Assembly (NCBI GenBank): GCA_000196815.1
Contig: FP929003.1
Coordinates: 2,441,501-2,505,500 of the forward strand
DNA length: 64,000 nucleotides
Direction of reading: 5' to 3'
Source of the DNA: Nitrospira defluvii
GTDB taxonomy: Bacteria > Nitrospirota > Nitrospiria > Nitrospirales > Nitrospiraceae
The notes beneath the pieces were generated by a model, which had not been told where the DNA came from, searched no databases, and saw only the letters and a program-made list of their open reading frames with translations. The translations under genes and the position numbers were made by a program. The first letter of the stretch is position 1. Each line of letters begins with the position of its first letter. Below, one piece after another: positions 8,575 to 17,297 of the stretch.

Positions 8575-9237
8575 ATGGCGAAGCGGATCGGCGACATCCC
8601 GGAATACGATCGTCCGCGTGAGAAACTCCTGCGAAACGGCGCGGCGGTCCTGAGCGACCAGGAGCTGCTTGCGGTATTGCTCGGAAAGGGGACAAGCGGA
8701 GTTGATGTCATGACCTTGGCTGCCAAGCTGGCCAAGGTCATCGATGCGAAGGGATTGGCGGTGCGGGCGGATGACCTGCGTGCGTTCGACGGTGTCGGGG
8801 ACGCGAAGGCGACGTTGATCTTGGCGGCATTGGAATTTGCACGGCGTCGCATTAAGCCGGAAGGCGCAAAGATTCAGACGCCCGCCGACCTGTTACCTCA
8901 CGTGCGGCATTACGCCGACCGCAAGCAGGAGCATTTTCTCTGCGCGACTATCAACGGCGCCAATGAGATTCTGAACATTCGGGTGGTCACCATTGGATTG
9001 ATCGATCAGACTCCGGTGCATCCGCGAGAAGTGTTTGCGGAGGCAGTATCCGATCGTGCCTCCGCCATCATCGTCGCGCATAATCATCCGGCCGGAAGTC
9101 TACAGCCCTCCACAGCCGACATCGAAATCACTCAAAAGATCAAGAATGCAGGGCTCACGCTCGGCATTGAACTCCTTGATCACATCATTTTTAACCGTCA
9201 GAGTTACTATAGCTTCCTAGAGGACGGGAAATTATAG
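8575..9237 (+). CDS. radC: RadC family JAB-domain protein
   Basis: 220 residues. The N-terminus has a UPF0758/RadC helix-hairpin-helix part (LLAVLLGKGT..., LRAFDGVGDAKATLILAALEFARR). The C-terminal JAB/MPN domain carries the zinc motif HNHPAGS with H169, H171 and D182. RadC proteins are common beside restriction systems and on mobile islands. Their biochemical role is still unsettled and the old DNA-repair assignment is weak. It starts five bases after hsdR, so it belongs to this operon as the last gene. The downstream gap is followed by transporter remnants on the other strand. Confidence 0.9.
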   Translation: MAKRIGDIPEYDRPREKLLRNGAAVLSDQELLAVLLGKGTSGVDVMTLAAKLAKVIDAKGLAVRADDLRAFDGVGDAKATLILAALEFARRRIKPEGAKIQTPADLLPHVRHYADRKQEHFLCATINGANEILNIRVVTIGLIDQTPVHPREVFAEAVSDRASAIIVAHNHPAGSLQPSTADIEITQKIKNAGLTLGIELLDHIIFNRQSYYSFLEDGKL

Positions 9238-9302
9238 AGATTTGCTCTATCAGTCGCGAGTGAACAACGTGCCTAGACCTCGCCCTTGCCGCCTAGTTTC
9301 AT

Positions 9303-9430
9303 TCACTCCCTCAACCCCTCCGCCGCATTGATCTTCAGCCACATGACGCCGCCGCAGAAGGCGATAAGCGCCGCCACCAGCAACGACGTCGTCCAACCCC
9401 AGTGATCGGCGAGCCAGGGTGTGAGGCTGG
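9303..9430 (-). pseudogene. 3' remnant of the MFS transporter gene (copy C)
   Basis: On the minus strand this encodes SLTPWLADHWGWTTSLLVAA and so on through KINAAEGLRE-stop, the last 42 residues of the MFS protein at 11081-12325 with only a few changes, while third codon positions differ more. Homology stops abruptly at 9430, after a 41-nt segment (9390-9430) that is identical in all three copies. Nine bases further lies the stop codon of the MazF-like gene. It has no start and should not make protein. Translated by hand from the reverse complement. Confidence 0.85.
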
Positions 9431-9439
9431 AATGAAGGC

Positions 9440-9784
9440 TTACGGGGCAAAGAGTTCGGCCAGCAGGGTCAGGACTTGCGTGCGCGTCACATCGGTGATC
9501 GTTCCTACACGCTTGACCAAGCGGCTTTTGTCCACTGTCCGGATTTGATCCAGCACAACTTGCCCGGACTTACCCTTGAATCGAAGCGAGACACGAGTCG
9601 GGTAGGGGCGGCCTTTCGTCGTCATGGGTGCGATGATGACGGTGTCGATGTGCTGATTCATTTCATCCGGGGAAATAATGAGACAGGGGCGTGTCTTTCG
9701 AATTTCACGCCCTTCTGTAGGATCGAGGCGGACGAGAAAGACATCGAATCGGGACACTACCACGTCCAGTCGCTCCGATCCCAT
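9440..9784 (-). CDS. MazF-like toxin (TA pair between transporter copies C and B)
   Basis: 114 residues. FDVFLVRLDPTEGREIRKTRPCLIISPDEMN matches the MazF/PemK N-terminus (V.LDPT.G.E..K.RP.LI). IIAPMTT and LDQIRTVDKSRL are the central and C-terminal family motifs. The expected activity is sequence-specific mRNA cleavage. The ATG at 9784 overlaps the antitoxin gene by 28 nt. An alternative GTG nine codons in (before SRFDVFLV) would leave only a minimal overlap and cannot be excluded. It lies directly beside a duplicated transporter 3' end, which suggests it arrived with that DNA. Confidence 0.85.
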   Translation of the reverse strand: MGSERLDVVVSRFDVFLVRLDPTEGREIRKTRPCLIISPDEMNQHIDTVIIAPMTTKGRPYPTRVSLRFKGKSGQVVLDQIRTVDKSRLVKRVGTITDVTRTQVLTLLAELFAP

Positions 9785-10011
9785 GTGGACATCGCTGCAG
9801 ATTTCTGATCCAGCAAATGGTCATCCCCGTGGCGATGCATCTGCTCAAACGCTTGATGCCAACCGGCTCGCGGTTTGGATGCCGCGCGAATAACCAATTG
9901 TCCGTGCTGAATCTCTAGATCGACGTCTCCGTGCAGGTGACACTGTTCAATGACAGATTTCGGAATCCGGATGCCTTGGGAATTGCCGATTCTCACAACA
10001 CGAGCTTTCAT
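9757..10011 (-). CDS. MazE/AbrB-type antitoxin
   Basis: 84 residues. The N-terminal SpoVT-AbrB swapped-hairpin DNA-binding domain is clear: MKARVVRIGNSQGIRIPKSVIEQCHLHGDVDLEIQHGQLVIRA. The C-terminal region is polar and likely wraps the toxin. It is transcribed just before the MazF-like gene. Family members bind an operator upstream of their own gene; here that would be in 10012-10093, between the antitoxin start and the stop of transporter copy B. Confidence 0.88.
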   Translation of the reverse strand: MKARVVRIGNSQGIRIPKSVIEQCHLHGDVDLEIQHGQLVIRAASKPRAGWHQAFEQMHRHGDDHLLDQKSAAMSTWDRSDWTW

Positions 10012-10093
10012 GGCGATTTCCTCCGCTGTCTTGCTGAACTCTTGTGTAATTACATTGGCGTTACCCGCTGTGTCAAGAATTCACACCACCGCC

Positions 10094-10343
10094 TCACTCC
10101 CTCAGGCCCTCCGTCGGATCGATCTTCAGCCACATGACGCCTCCGCAGAGAGCAATGAGCGCGGCGACAAGTAACGACGCCGTCCAACCCCAGTGATCGG
10201 CGAGCCAGGGTGTGAGGCTGGGAGAGATCACACCGCCCACATTCGCGCCCATGTTCATCACGCCCGACAGGGTGCCCGCATGGGTCTTGGAGAGATCGGT
10301 CGTCACGCTCCAGTAGGCGCCCACGGCAACATACAACCAGCCG
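10094..10343 (-). pseudogene. 3' remnant of the MFS transporter gene (copy B)
   Basis: The minus strand encodes GWLYVAVGAYWSVTTDLSKT through KIDPTEGLRE-stop, about 83 residues nearly identical to the C-terminus of the complete transporter (11081-12325) but with many silent base differences. Homology ends near 10343, 43 bases before the stop codon of the next TA toxin. An ATG at 10348 would give an 84-residue fragment spanning about two membrane helices, but no ribosome site was seen, so it is treated as a remnant. Confidence 0.82.
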
Positions 10344-10386
10344 ATCAAGTGGGGAAGAGAAATGGTACCGGGAGTCTTTTCTGGAA

Positions 10387-10731
10387 CTAGCCGAGATCCA
10401 TTACTTCTTTGAGGGCGTGGGTTACGGCCCTGAGTTGGATCGTGGTGAGACGGGTCAACGGACCTTCAATCAATCGTTGATTATCGATCGCGCGGAGTTG
10501 ATCCACCAGCAGATCAGAGTCTTTCCGAAGTTTGCCCTGGGCGGTCATTCTGAGACGGAGCGGTTCCGCGTCGTCAATGAGCTGGGTGGAGAGGGGAATG
10601 ATCAGGGTGGAGGGATGTCCGGCATCGAGCAACGCTTGAGCTTGGACAATGAGCACGGGTCTGGTCTTTCCCGGTTCCGTCCCACGGCGAGGATTCAAGT
10701 CGGCAAGCCAAATCTCCCCGCGCTTACGCAT
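10387..10731 (-). CDS. MazF-like toxin (TA pair between transporter copies B and A)
   Basis: 114 residues. MRKRGEIWLADLNPRRGTEPGKTRPVLIVQAQALLD is a textbook MazF start (GEIWLADLNP..G.E..K.RPVLI.Q). PLSTQLI and DLLVDQLRAIDNQRL are further family motifs. It is a probable mRNA interferase. The ATG at 10731 overlaps the antitoxin gene by 8 nt. A longer reading frame to 10821 adds 30 residues that merely re-read the antitoxin gene, so the shorter start was chosen. It is distinct in sequence from the 9440-9784 toxin, so the two TA pairs are not a recent duplication. Confidence 0.9.
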   Translation of the reverse strand: MRKRGEIWLADLNPRRGTEPGKTRPVLIVQAQALLDAGHPSTLIIPLSTQLIDDAEPLRLRMTAQGKLRKDSDLLVDQLRAIDNQRLIEGPLTRLTTIQLRAVTHALKEVMDLG

Positions 10732-10960
10732 GAAGGTCTGTCTCAATGGCATCAAACTCGGCGTTGATGCGCATACTCTCTCCGCGCACCTTGTGCGAGG
10801 CCTGGGTGAGACGATCGGCACGAAGCTGTCGCTCGGTTTCGCGGTTCATGCGTTCCAATGATTGTCGGATATACGCCGCCCTCGATACGTGGAGTGATTC
10901 AGCGTAGCGTGTGCAGCGCTTGAGCAATTCGTCCGGCAATGTCACGGTAATGGTACTCAT
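10724..10960 (-). CDS. Ribbon-helix-helix (CopG-type) antitoxin
   Basis: 78 residues. STITVTLPDELLKRCTRYAESLHVSRAAYIRQSLERM is a ribbon-helix-helix DNA-binding domain, followed by a helical toxin-binding tail. GGAGG, four bases upstream of the ATG at 10960, supports this start over the ATGs at 10972 and 10975. Antitoxin first and an 8-nt overlap with the toxin are standard for MazEF-like pairs. The AT-rich stretch 10975-11015 upstream is a likely promoter and operator area. Confidence 0.88.
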   Translation of the reverse strand: MSTITVTLPDELLKRCTRYAESLHVSRAAYIRQSLERMNRETERQLRADRLTQASHKVRGESMRINAEFDAIETDLHA

Positions 10961-11080
10961 CGATACCTCCATCAACTATCACATTTTGATATCGAATCAT
11001 ACTATATCAGGGGATGAGGGACAGAGCAAACTAGGCCGTATCCGCGTTCGTTATGCGCCACACCAATGCCTCGCCACCGC

Positions 11081-12325
11081 TCACTCCCTCAATCCCTCGC
11101 TCGCATCGATCTTCACCCACATCACGCCGCCGCAGAGGGCGATGAGCGCGGCGACCAGCAGCGAGGCCGTCCAACCCCAGTGATCGGCGAGCCAGGGTGT
11201 GAGGCTGGGAGAGATCACACCGCCCACGTTCGCGCCCATGTTCATCACACCCGACAGGGTGCCCGCATGTGTCTTGGAGAGATCGGTCGTCACGCTCCAA
11301 TAGGCCCCGACGGTGAAATAGAGCCACCCCGCGCCAAGCGATAGGCAGGCGATGGCCACCGCCTGCGAATCGGCCCAGGCGCCGACGGCGATCAGTCCAC
11401 CGGCCAGCCCCATGCCGATCATGCCGACGATCATGCGGGCCTTCTTCAGACCAAGGCTCGAGACCAGGCGATCCGTGGTCCAGCCGCCGAGCGGGCAGAA
11501 GATGAGGATCGCGACGAAAGGTGCAGCCGCGAGCCAGCCGCCACGCAACAGATCGATCCCGCGCACGTTCACCAGGTAGAGGTAAAACCAGGACATATAA
11601 ATGTAGGCGACGTACCCAAGGCAGGCGTAACTCAACACCAGCCAGCGCAGGGATGACGAAGCAGCGAATTGCCGCCAGGGAACGACCACACGCGGGTGTA
11701 ATGACGCCGCGCCATCCGCCGCCTTCTGCTCGCGGGAACAGAGCACCCACAACAGGGCCACCACCAGACCGATCAAGGCGGAGAGGTAGAAGACTGTCTG
11801 CCAGTGATAATTCACCATGACCCAGGAGGCGAGGGGAGGGGTGATCGCGGCGCCGATGCCGATACCGCCGATGGCAATACCGATACCGAGCCCACGTTGC
11901 GCAGGCGGAATCCAATCGGCGACGGCGCGATTGAAGTTCGGCAGGGCCACGGCTTCACCCACGCCGAGGAGAAAACGCACAACGATCAGCGCACCGACCG
12001 TCCCGACCATGGCGGCCAACGGCAAGGTTGCAGCCACTGCCGTCAAGGCCGTGAAGACCGACCACCAGACCAGCGCGCCGGCCAGCACGACCCGGGCGCC
12101 CCAGCGATCGCCCAGCCAGCCGCCTGGAATCTGGCAGAGCGCATAGCCGAACACGAAGGCGGAAAAGATGTAGCCCATGTCCTGATCGGTCAGGCCATAG
12201 GCAGGCATCATCTGTCGCGCCGTCACGGAGATGTTGACCCGATCCATATAGGTCACGGCGCTGATCGCGAACAGGAGCCCGAGAATGCCCCATCGCGGTT
12301 GTGTCGTCGATCTGCCAGTTGCCAC
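11081..12325 (-). CDS. MFS transporter, anion:cation symporter-like
   Basis: 414 residues with about 12 membrane helices. The N-terminal SAVTYMDRVNISVTARQMMPAYGLTDQDMGYIFSAFVFGYALCQIPGGWLGDRWG is the ACS (hexuronate, phthalate and organic anion) subgroup pattern of the major facilitator family, with the helix 2-3 motif GWLGDRWGAR. Inner membrane; substrate not deducible. Its 3' end is duplicated twice downstream (10094-10343 and 9303-9430). It is divergent from the AsmA-like gene, with a 280-nt gap between them that carries a CTTCACG motif. Confidence 0.88.
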   Translation of the reverse strand: MATGRSTTQPRWGILGLLFAISAVTYMDRVNISVTARQMMPAYGLTDQDMGYIFSAFVFGYALCQIPGGWLGDRWGARVVLAGALVWWSVFTALTAVAATLPLAAMVGTVGALIVVRFLLGVGEAVALPNFNRAVADWIPPAQRGLGIGIAIGGIGIGAAITPPLASWVMVNYHWQTVFYLSALIGLVVALLWVLCSREQKAADGAASLHPRVVVPWRQFAASSSLRWLVLSYACLGYVAYIYMSWFYLYLVNVRGIDLLRGGWLAAAPFVAILIFCPLGGWTTDRLVSSLGLKKARMIVGMIGMGLAGGLIAVGAWADSQAVAIACLSLGAGWLYFTVGAYWSVTTDLSKTHAGTLSGVMNMGANVGGVISPSLTPWLADHWGWTASLLVAALIALCGGVMWVKIDASEGLRE

Positions 12326-12491
12326 TGGTCCTCCACCTCTTGCCCGCCCGGCGCGAGCGCGGGCATTATAGACCGGCTATCACGCACCGAATAAACTTAT
12401 TTGCAGTACCCGCCTGCATATCGTCGTTCGGCTTTCGTCTCTCGTCGCTCGCAGAATGGGCTCAGGAGCGAGACCACCAGTCCTTTCTCTC

Positions 12492-12526
12492 CACGAGATA
12501 CGCTTCACGTTTCACGAAATACGAGC
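12492..12526. repeat. Interspersed CTTCACG motif, copy 3
   Basis: The gap between the divergent MFS and AsmA-like genes holds CACGAGATACGCTTCACG followed by TTTCACGAAATACGAGC. The first 18 nt match copy 1 (655-673), and the inner TTCACG unit is repeated. No other feature was recognised in 12326-12605 apart from the AsmA start region. Confidence 0.6.
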
Positions 12527-12605
12527 CTGCACGGCCAGGACTCGTATGGATTTCCCTCTCATGCATCCAGTACACTCGGATTTTGACCTACCTGGTGGAG
12601 GTGCA

Positions 12606-15600
12606 GTGAGGGTTCGTCCGCGCGTTGTCGTGTTGTCGCTGCTCGGCCTGGTGGTCGTCGGCGCACTCCTTCTCCTCTATTCGCGCGAGTTGTTCGGCGT
12701 CGACGTCATCAAGAATTTCTTCCTCCAGCAACTCGAAACCAGTCTGCGGCGCAAGATCGAGGTCGACCGGATCAAGCTGGTCGTCCTGCCCAGCGTCCGG
12801 CTCGAACTCTCCAACGTGGGTGTCTACGGTCACGACGACCCGACCCACGTCGTCTTCCAGGCCAAAGAAATCGATATCGTCCTGCGCCTCCTGCCGCTGC
12901 TGAAGAAGCAGGTGGTGGCTAAGCGCATCTTTCTCGACGAGCCGACCGTCACCCTGATCCGCAATCGCTCCGGCCATTGGAATGTGCTCGCCGGGTTGCC
13001 CTCCGCGGCCAAAGACGAATCGGCCTATCAGATGTTCAGCCGTCTCCTGCAAATCCGTGAAGCCACGATTCAGCAGGGACACATCACGATCACGGACGAA
13101 GCTCGTCCGGACGGCGTCCGCACCACGAAGCTGGAAGCGGTCGAACTGGCGTTGAAGGTCTATCCGGGCAAGGCCCAGGGCGACTTGCACATCTCCGCCT
13201 CGTTGCCGGCGGAAGCGGCCCCTTCTTCCTTTTCCCTCACGGGCACCATCGGCTTGAGCGAATCCTCTTCGTCGCTGGCGGCGGAAGAACCCTATTCGGT
13301 CCATCCCGCGTTTCAGTTCGACGGCGAGATCGAGACCACCAATCTGCGCCTGCGCGAAGCGGCCGACTTCTTCGGCCCGCGCCCCGTGCCCGCTCAACTG
13401 CAGGGCGGCGCCAATCTGCAGAGCCGCATCCGCGTGGCGCCCGGCGTGGCCGGGTATGACGTGGTGCTCACGGAGATCGCCGCCAATGTGGATGAGCTGG
13501 CCATCACCGGCAAGGCGAACCTGGCGGGACTTCTGACCACGCAACCCACGTTCTCCATCACCTTTACCTCGCCCACCATCGACCTCAAGAAGCTCTTCGC
13601 CCGGATGCCGCCGCAATGGATTCATCCCCAATTGCCCGGCATCGTCGAGCAACGCCAACTGGGCGGGACGGTCGAAATCGTCTCGGCCACGCTGACCGGC
13701 GCCACCGCGCCCAGCCCGCAACTGTCGCTCACCGGTGACTTCCGGATTGAGAAGGGCACGGCGCTGATCGGAAACGACCGTGTGCCCACGCAGGATCTGT
13801 CCGCCACCATCTCCGTGGAACCGGGACGCATCCGGGTCGGCAAGGTGACGGGGAGCTACGGCACGCTCCAGATGACCGACGGCAAAGCTGTGGTGTCGTT
13901 CCTGGATGAAGGGCCTTGGATGGAGTTGGATATCAGCGGCAACATGACGGCGGCGGATCTGGTGAAGTTTTTGACCAAAACCATCCGCGCGGACCGGTTG
14001 ACCTCGCTGCTCGCGCAATCGCGCGAGATCGAGGGACAAACGCATCCGACGTTCCGCCTCGTCGGTCCGCTGGACAAACCGGAAGGCATCACGTTCGCAG
14101 GCGGGGAAGTGCTGGCCGAGCAGGTCAGTCTGGTGAATCCCTCCCTGCCGCAACGGCTCACGGCCATGCACGGACGTATCCTGTTCTCGCAAACCGGCGG
14201 GGCCCAGTTCGATCAAGTCACTGCCAACGTGGGCGAGACGCAACTGCAGTTCAACGGCATGATCAGCGGCGGCACGCCCAGCGTCTTTCAGGATTTTGTC
14301 ATTCGCGCAAGGGGCAGCGCCGCGCAACTTCGCCAGATGGTCTCTGCCGGAACCTTCCCCGACGATCTCCTCTATGGCATGGTCAACGCGAAGGTCCAGT
14401 TATCCGGGGCCTCCGGTGCGCCGCATCTACGCGGGGAGATCGGCCTGAACGACGCCAAACTCGTGCTGCCGATGGTCGGGGAGAAACCGTTCGGTTCACC
14501 GGCCTCCCTGGAGCTCGATGCCGATGTCACGCGGGGAGTCGGTTTGGTGATTTCCCGCATGGAACTCGTGATACCGCCGCTACGGTTGCCGTTAAAAGGA
14601 CACATCACCCTGGGCGATCAATTTTCGATCGATGCCTCGCTCGCCTCCGGTACGGTGTCGCTGTCGAGCCTTCCCGAATGGATCTATCGCAGCGGGTTCG
14701 AGGCAGGCAATCTCGAAGTCTCCATGGATGTGAAGGGCACGGATGCCGAATGGAGGAACTGGCGCACGGGCGGATGGCTGGCGCTGACCAACGGCCTGAT
14801 GTCGGTGAAAGGTGTCGACGGCCAGGTCGAGGATATTTACCTCCGGCTGAAATTTTCGAAGAACATCGCCGATATCAAACAGCTCTCCTTCCGCATCAAG
14901 GACAGCGATGTCAGCCTGTCGGGGGCGCTGAAGAACTGGACGACGAAACCGGTCATCGCCGTGAAGATCGAATCGTCCCAGATGGATCTTGATCTGCTCA
15001 TCCCCAAAGGACACCGTTCGCCGATCCGTGAATTTCTTGAGACCCTGGCTTCGACCAGTCAGGTCAGCGCCACCGCCACGATTGAAAAGGGCCTCTACAA
15101 ACATCTGCGATTCGGCGGCTTATCCGGTCGCCTGACGATTCAAGACGGCATGCTGGATCTCGACCGTGTCGTCGCTCAATCGGGAACCGGCCATGCCGCC
15201 GGACGCATGGTCGTCCGGCTGCCCAAGGGACAACCGGCTGAAACCGAAACCTCGATCCGGATGACGGGCATCCCGGCCGAATCCCTGTTGCCGCTGCTCG
15301 GAGCCCATGATCAGCCGGTGACCGGCGAGATGAAACTGACCGGTGTGATCCGCGGGCATGGACGGAACCCCCATGGCGTCCTGCCGACCCTCAACGGCAA
15401 AGTCGAACTGGTGTTGCAGGATGGCCGTATCCTCAAGACCGAAAAACGCGCCATCTGGAAGATTCTGTCCATTCTGAATCTGCCCGCGGTCTTGCAAGGG
15501 AAGGTGGATCTGGAGAAAGAGGGATTGCAGTACAACCGGGCGAGCACCACCCTGACGATTCAAAACGGATTGGTGAAGACCCAGAACATTGTCCTGGACA

Positions 15601-16019
15601 GTCCCGTGTTGAAAATCTCCGCCGCCGGCAATTACGACATGCCCACCGATCAGCTCGACATGATCTGGGCGGTGAGTCCATTCGGGTCCTACTCGCAATT
15701 TCTGAAATCGATTCCGCTCTTCGGGCGGCTGATCGCCGGGGACCGCAAAGGCCTGGCGACGGCGCTGTTTCAGGTGAAGGGCTCCATCGACGATCCCGAC
15801 GTGACCTATCTGCCGATGAAATCCTTTACCACGGGATTGACCGGTGTCGCGCAGCTCGCGTTCGACCTGCTGAAGAATACGGTGATGCTCCCGATCGACA
15901 TTCTGTCGCCGCAGGAGGAGAAGGATCCGGTGTTCGATCCCTCGCTGGAGATTCAGACGCCGCCTTCCGCCGCGCCACCGGTCGAGACGCCGGTCACACC
16001 GGCACCGGCCACGCCTTGA
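12606..16019 (+). CDS. Large AsmA/YhdP-like envelope protein
   Basis: 1137 residues from the GTG at 12606, which follows GGAGG by four bases. Upstream in-frame ATGs (12456, 12546, 12561) lack a ribosome site and add residues translated from repeat DNA. One N-terminal membrane helix (VVVLSLLGLVVVGALLLLYS) is followed by an AsmA domain (RRKIEVDRIKLVVLPSVRLELSNVGV) and a very long beta-rich periplasmic region. The C-terminal AsmA_2-like part (LNGKVELVLQDGRILKTEKRAIWKIL...KGSIDDPDVTYLP) resembles YhdP and TamB-type lipid-conducting proteins. The likely role is bridging inner and outer membranes for lipid transport, by family analogy. It ends in a Pro/Thr/Ala tail. Confidence 0.85.
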   Translation: MRVRPRVVVLSLLGLVVVGALLLLYSRELFGVDVIKNFFLQQLETSLRRKIEVDRIKLVVLPSVRLELSNVGVYGHDDPTHVVFQAKEIDIVLRLLPLLKKQVVAKRIFLDEPTVTLIRNRSGHWNVLAGLPSAAKDESAYQMFSRLLQIREATIQQGHITITDEARPDGVRTTKLEAVELALKVYPGKAQGDLHISASLPAEAAPSSFSLTGTIGLSESSSSLAAEEPYSVHPAFQFDGEIETTNLRLREAADFFGPRPVPAQLQGGANLQSRIRVAPGVAGYDVVLTEIAANVDELAITGKANLAGLLTTQPTFSITFTSPTIDLKKLFARMPPQWIHPQLPGIVEQRQLGGTVEIVSATLTGATAPSPQLSLTGDFRIEKGTALIGNDRVPTQDLSATISVEPGRIRVGKVTGSYGTLQMTDGKAVVSFLDEGPWMELDISGNMTAADLVKFLTKTIRADRLTSLLAQSREIEGQTHPTFRLVGPLDKPEGITFAGGEVLAEQVSLVNPSLPQRLTAMHGRILFSQTGGAQFDQVTANVGETQLQFNGMISGGTPSVFQDFVIRARGSAAQLRQMVSAGTFPDDLLYGMVNAKVQLSGASGAPHLRGEIGLNDAKLVLPMVGEKPFGSPASLELDADVTRGVGLVISRMELVIPPLRLPLKGHITLGDQFSIDASLASGTVSLSSLPEWIYRSGFEAGNLEVSMDVKGTDAEWRNWRTGGWLALTNGLMSVKGVDGQVEDIYLRLKFSKNIADIKQLSFRIKDSDVSLSGALKNWTTKPVIAVKIESSQMDLDLLIPKGHRSPIREFLETLASTSQVSATATIEKGLYKHLRFGGLSGRLTIQDGMLDLDRVVAQSGTGHAAGRMVVRLPKGQPAETETSIRMTGIPAESLLPLLGAHDQPVTGEMKLTGVIRGHGRNPHGVLPTLNGKVELVLQDGRILKTEKRAIWKILSILNLPAVLQGKVDLEKEGLQYNRASTTLTIQNGLVKTQNIVLDSPVLKISAAGNYDMPTDQLDMIWAVSPFGSYSQFLKSIPLFGRLIAGDRKGLATALFQVKGSIDDPDVTYLPMKSFTTGLTGVAQLAFDLLKNTVMLPIDILSPQEEKDPVFDPSLEIQTPPSAAPPVETPVTPAPATP

Positions 16020-16070
16020 CCACCTCCGGACCGCGTGATAGCATCCGAATGACGTGAACGCATCCATCTC

Positions 16071-17228
16071 ATGAGCCACTCGACCGAACACCACAGCCGT
16101 CCCGAGCAGAGCGCGACCCTCTTCATCGCCGCCAGCGAAACCGACTCCAATCTCTATTACGCTACCCGCTTCATCGCGCCGGATCCCTTCATCTACCTTG
16201 AAGTGAAGGGTGAACGGCTCATGGTCATGAGCGATCTGGAGGTGGACCGCGCGCGTAACCAGGCGACGGTCGATCGCGTGTTGTCTTACTCCGAGCTGGA
16301 GCGGCGCGCCAAATCGCAGGGCGTCAAAGATCCTGGCACGATCGATGTGATTCATCTGGTCTTGCAGGATGCCGGTCTGAAAGACATTCTAGTGCCGCCG
16401 ACGTTTCCCTTTCTCCATGCGAGCCGACTCCAGGAACTCGGCTATCGGTTGCGCACCAAACGCGAACCGTTCTACGAACAGCGGGTGATGAAATCGGACG
16501 ACGAGGTTCGACACATCGAGGCCGCCCAGCGAGCCACGGAAACGGCCGTGGCCGCCGCGCACCGGACCCTCCGACGCGCCGAGATTCGCGACAACGTTCT
16601 CTGGCTGGACGGCGAGGTTCTGACCTCCGAGCGAGTCAAAAAATTGATCAACGTCGCCCTGATGGAATGCGACTGCGTCGCGCAACATACCATCGTGGCA
16701 GGCGGGGAACAGGCCTGCGATCCCCATGATGAGGGCAGCGGCCCGTTGCCGGCTCATCGCAGCATCATTTTCGATGTGTTTCCGCGCTCCGCCGGCTCAC
16801 GATATTTCGCCGACATGTCCCGCACGGTCGTCCGCGGCACACCCTCGCCGGAATTGGCGCGCCTCTATCACGCCGTCAAAGATGCGCAGGAAGAAGCCAT
16901 CACCAAGATTCGAGACGGCGCCGACGGGGCCGCCATCCATCAAGGCATCTGCGATCGGTTCGAGAAGGCTGGCTACAAGACCGGCCTGGTCAACGGCCGC
17001 ATGCAGGGATATTTTCACGGCACCGGCCATGGCGTCGGTTTGGATATTCACGAAGCGCCCCGTATCAGCAGGACCGGTTCGCTGCTGCAGGAAGGGCATG
17101 TCGTCACCGTCGAGCCGGGACTCTACTACCCGGGCCTCGGCGCGGTGCGTATCGAAGACATGGTCCTCGTGACGAAAGACGGCTGCCGGAATTTGACGAA
17201 TTACCCGAAAGTCTTCGAACTCGGCTAG
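16071..17228 (+). CDS. M24 family metallopeptidase (Xaa-Pro aminopeptidase-like)
   Basis: 385 residues. An N-terminal creatinase-like domain (about 1-150) is followed by a pita-bread M24 domain. The five dinuclear metal ligands are visible: D235 (FDVFPR), D248 (ADMSRT), H320 (GTGHGVGLDIHE), E348 (VEPGLYYP) and E362 (RIEDM). It likely removes N-terminal residues before proline, or acts on another peptide or amide substrate, in the cytoplasm. Some M24 proteins with this layout are not peptidases, so the substrate is open. It lies 51 nt after the AsmA-like gene on the same strand. Confidence 0.88.
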   Translation: MSHSTEHHSRPEQSATLFIAASETDSNLYYATRFIAPDPFIYLEVKGERLMVMSDLEVDRARNQATVDRVLSYSELERRAKSQGVKDPGTIDVIHLVLQDAGLKDILVPPTFPFLHASRLQELGYRLRTKREPFYEQRVMKSDDEVRHIEAAQRATETAVAAAHRTLRRAEIRDNVLWLDGEVLTSERVKKLINVALMECDCVAQHTIVAGGEQACDPHDEGSGPLPAHRSIIFDVFPRSAGSRYFADMSRTVVRGTPSPELARLYHAVKDAQEEAITKIRDGADGAAIHQGICDRFEKAGYKTGLVNGRMQGYFHGTGHGVGLDIHEAPRISRTGSLLQEGHVVTVEPGLYYPGLGAVRIEDMVLVTKDGCRNLTNYPKVFELG

Positions 17229-17258
17229 TCGGTCAAACGAAGAAACACTTCTTCCGTT

Positions 17259-17294
17259 TTCACGCTTCACGCCCGACGCTTCACGTTTCACGAT
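17259..17294. repeat. Interspersed CTTCACG motif, copy 4
   Basis: TTCACGCTTCACGCCCGACG followed by CTTCACGTTTCACGA: four TTCACG units in 36 nt, directly before the ATG of the iron-sulfur subunit gene (17298). It leaves no normal ribosome site there, so the repeat forms the leader of that gene. Confidence 0.6.
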
Positions 17295-17297
17295 GTT

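Noticed and set aside
12588-14327. 579-codon frame on the minus strand opposite the AsmA-like gene
   Set aside because: Composition is His/Arg/Gly/Asp-rich with no family motifs, typical of antisense frames in GC-rich genes; the plus-strand protein is clearly real.
15120-16355. 411-codon minus-strand frame across the AsmA and M24 genes
   Set aside because: Spans two real plus-strand genes and shows no recognisable domain.
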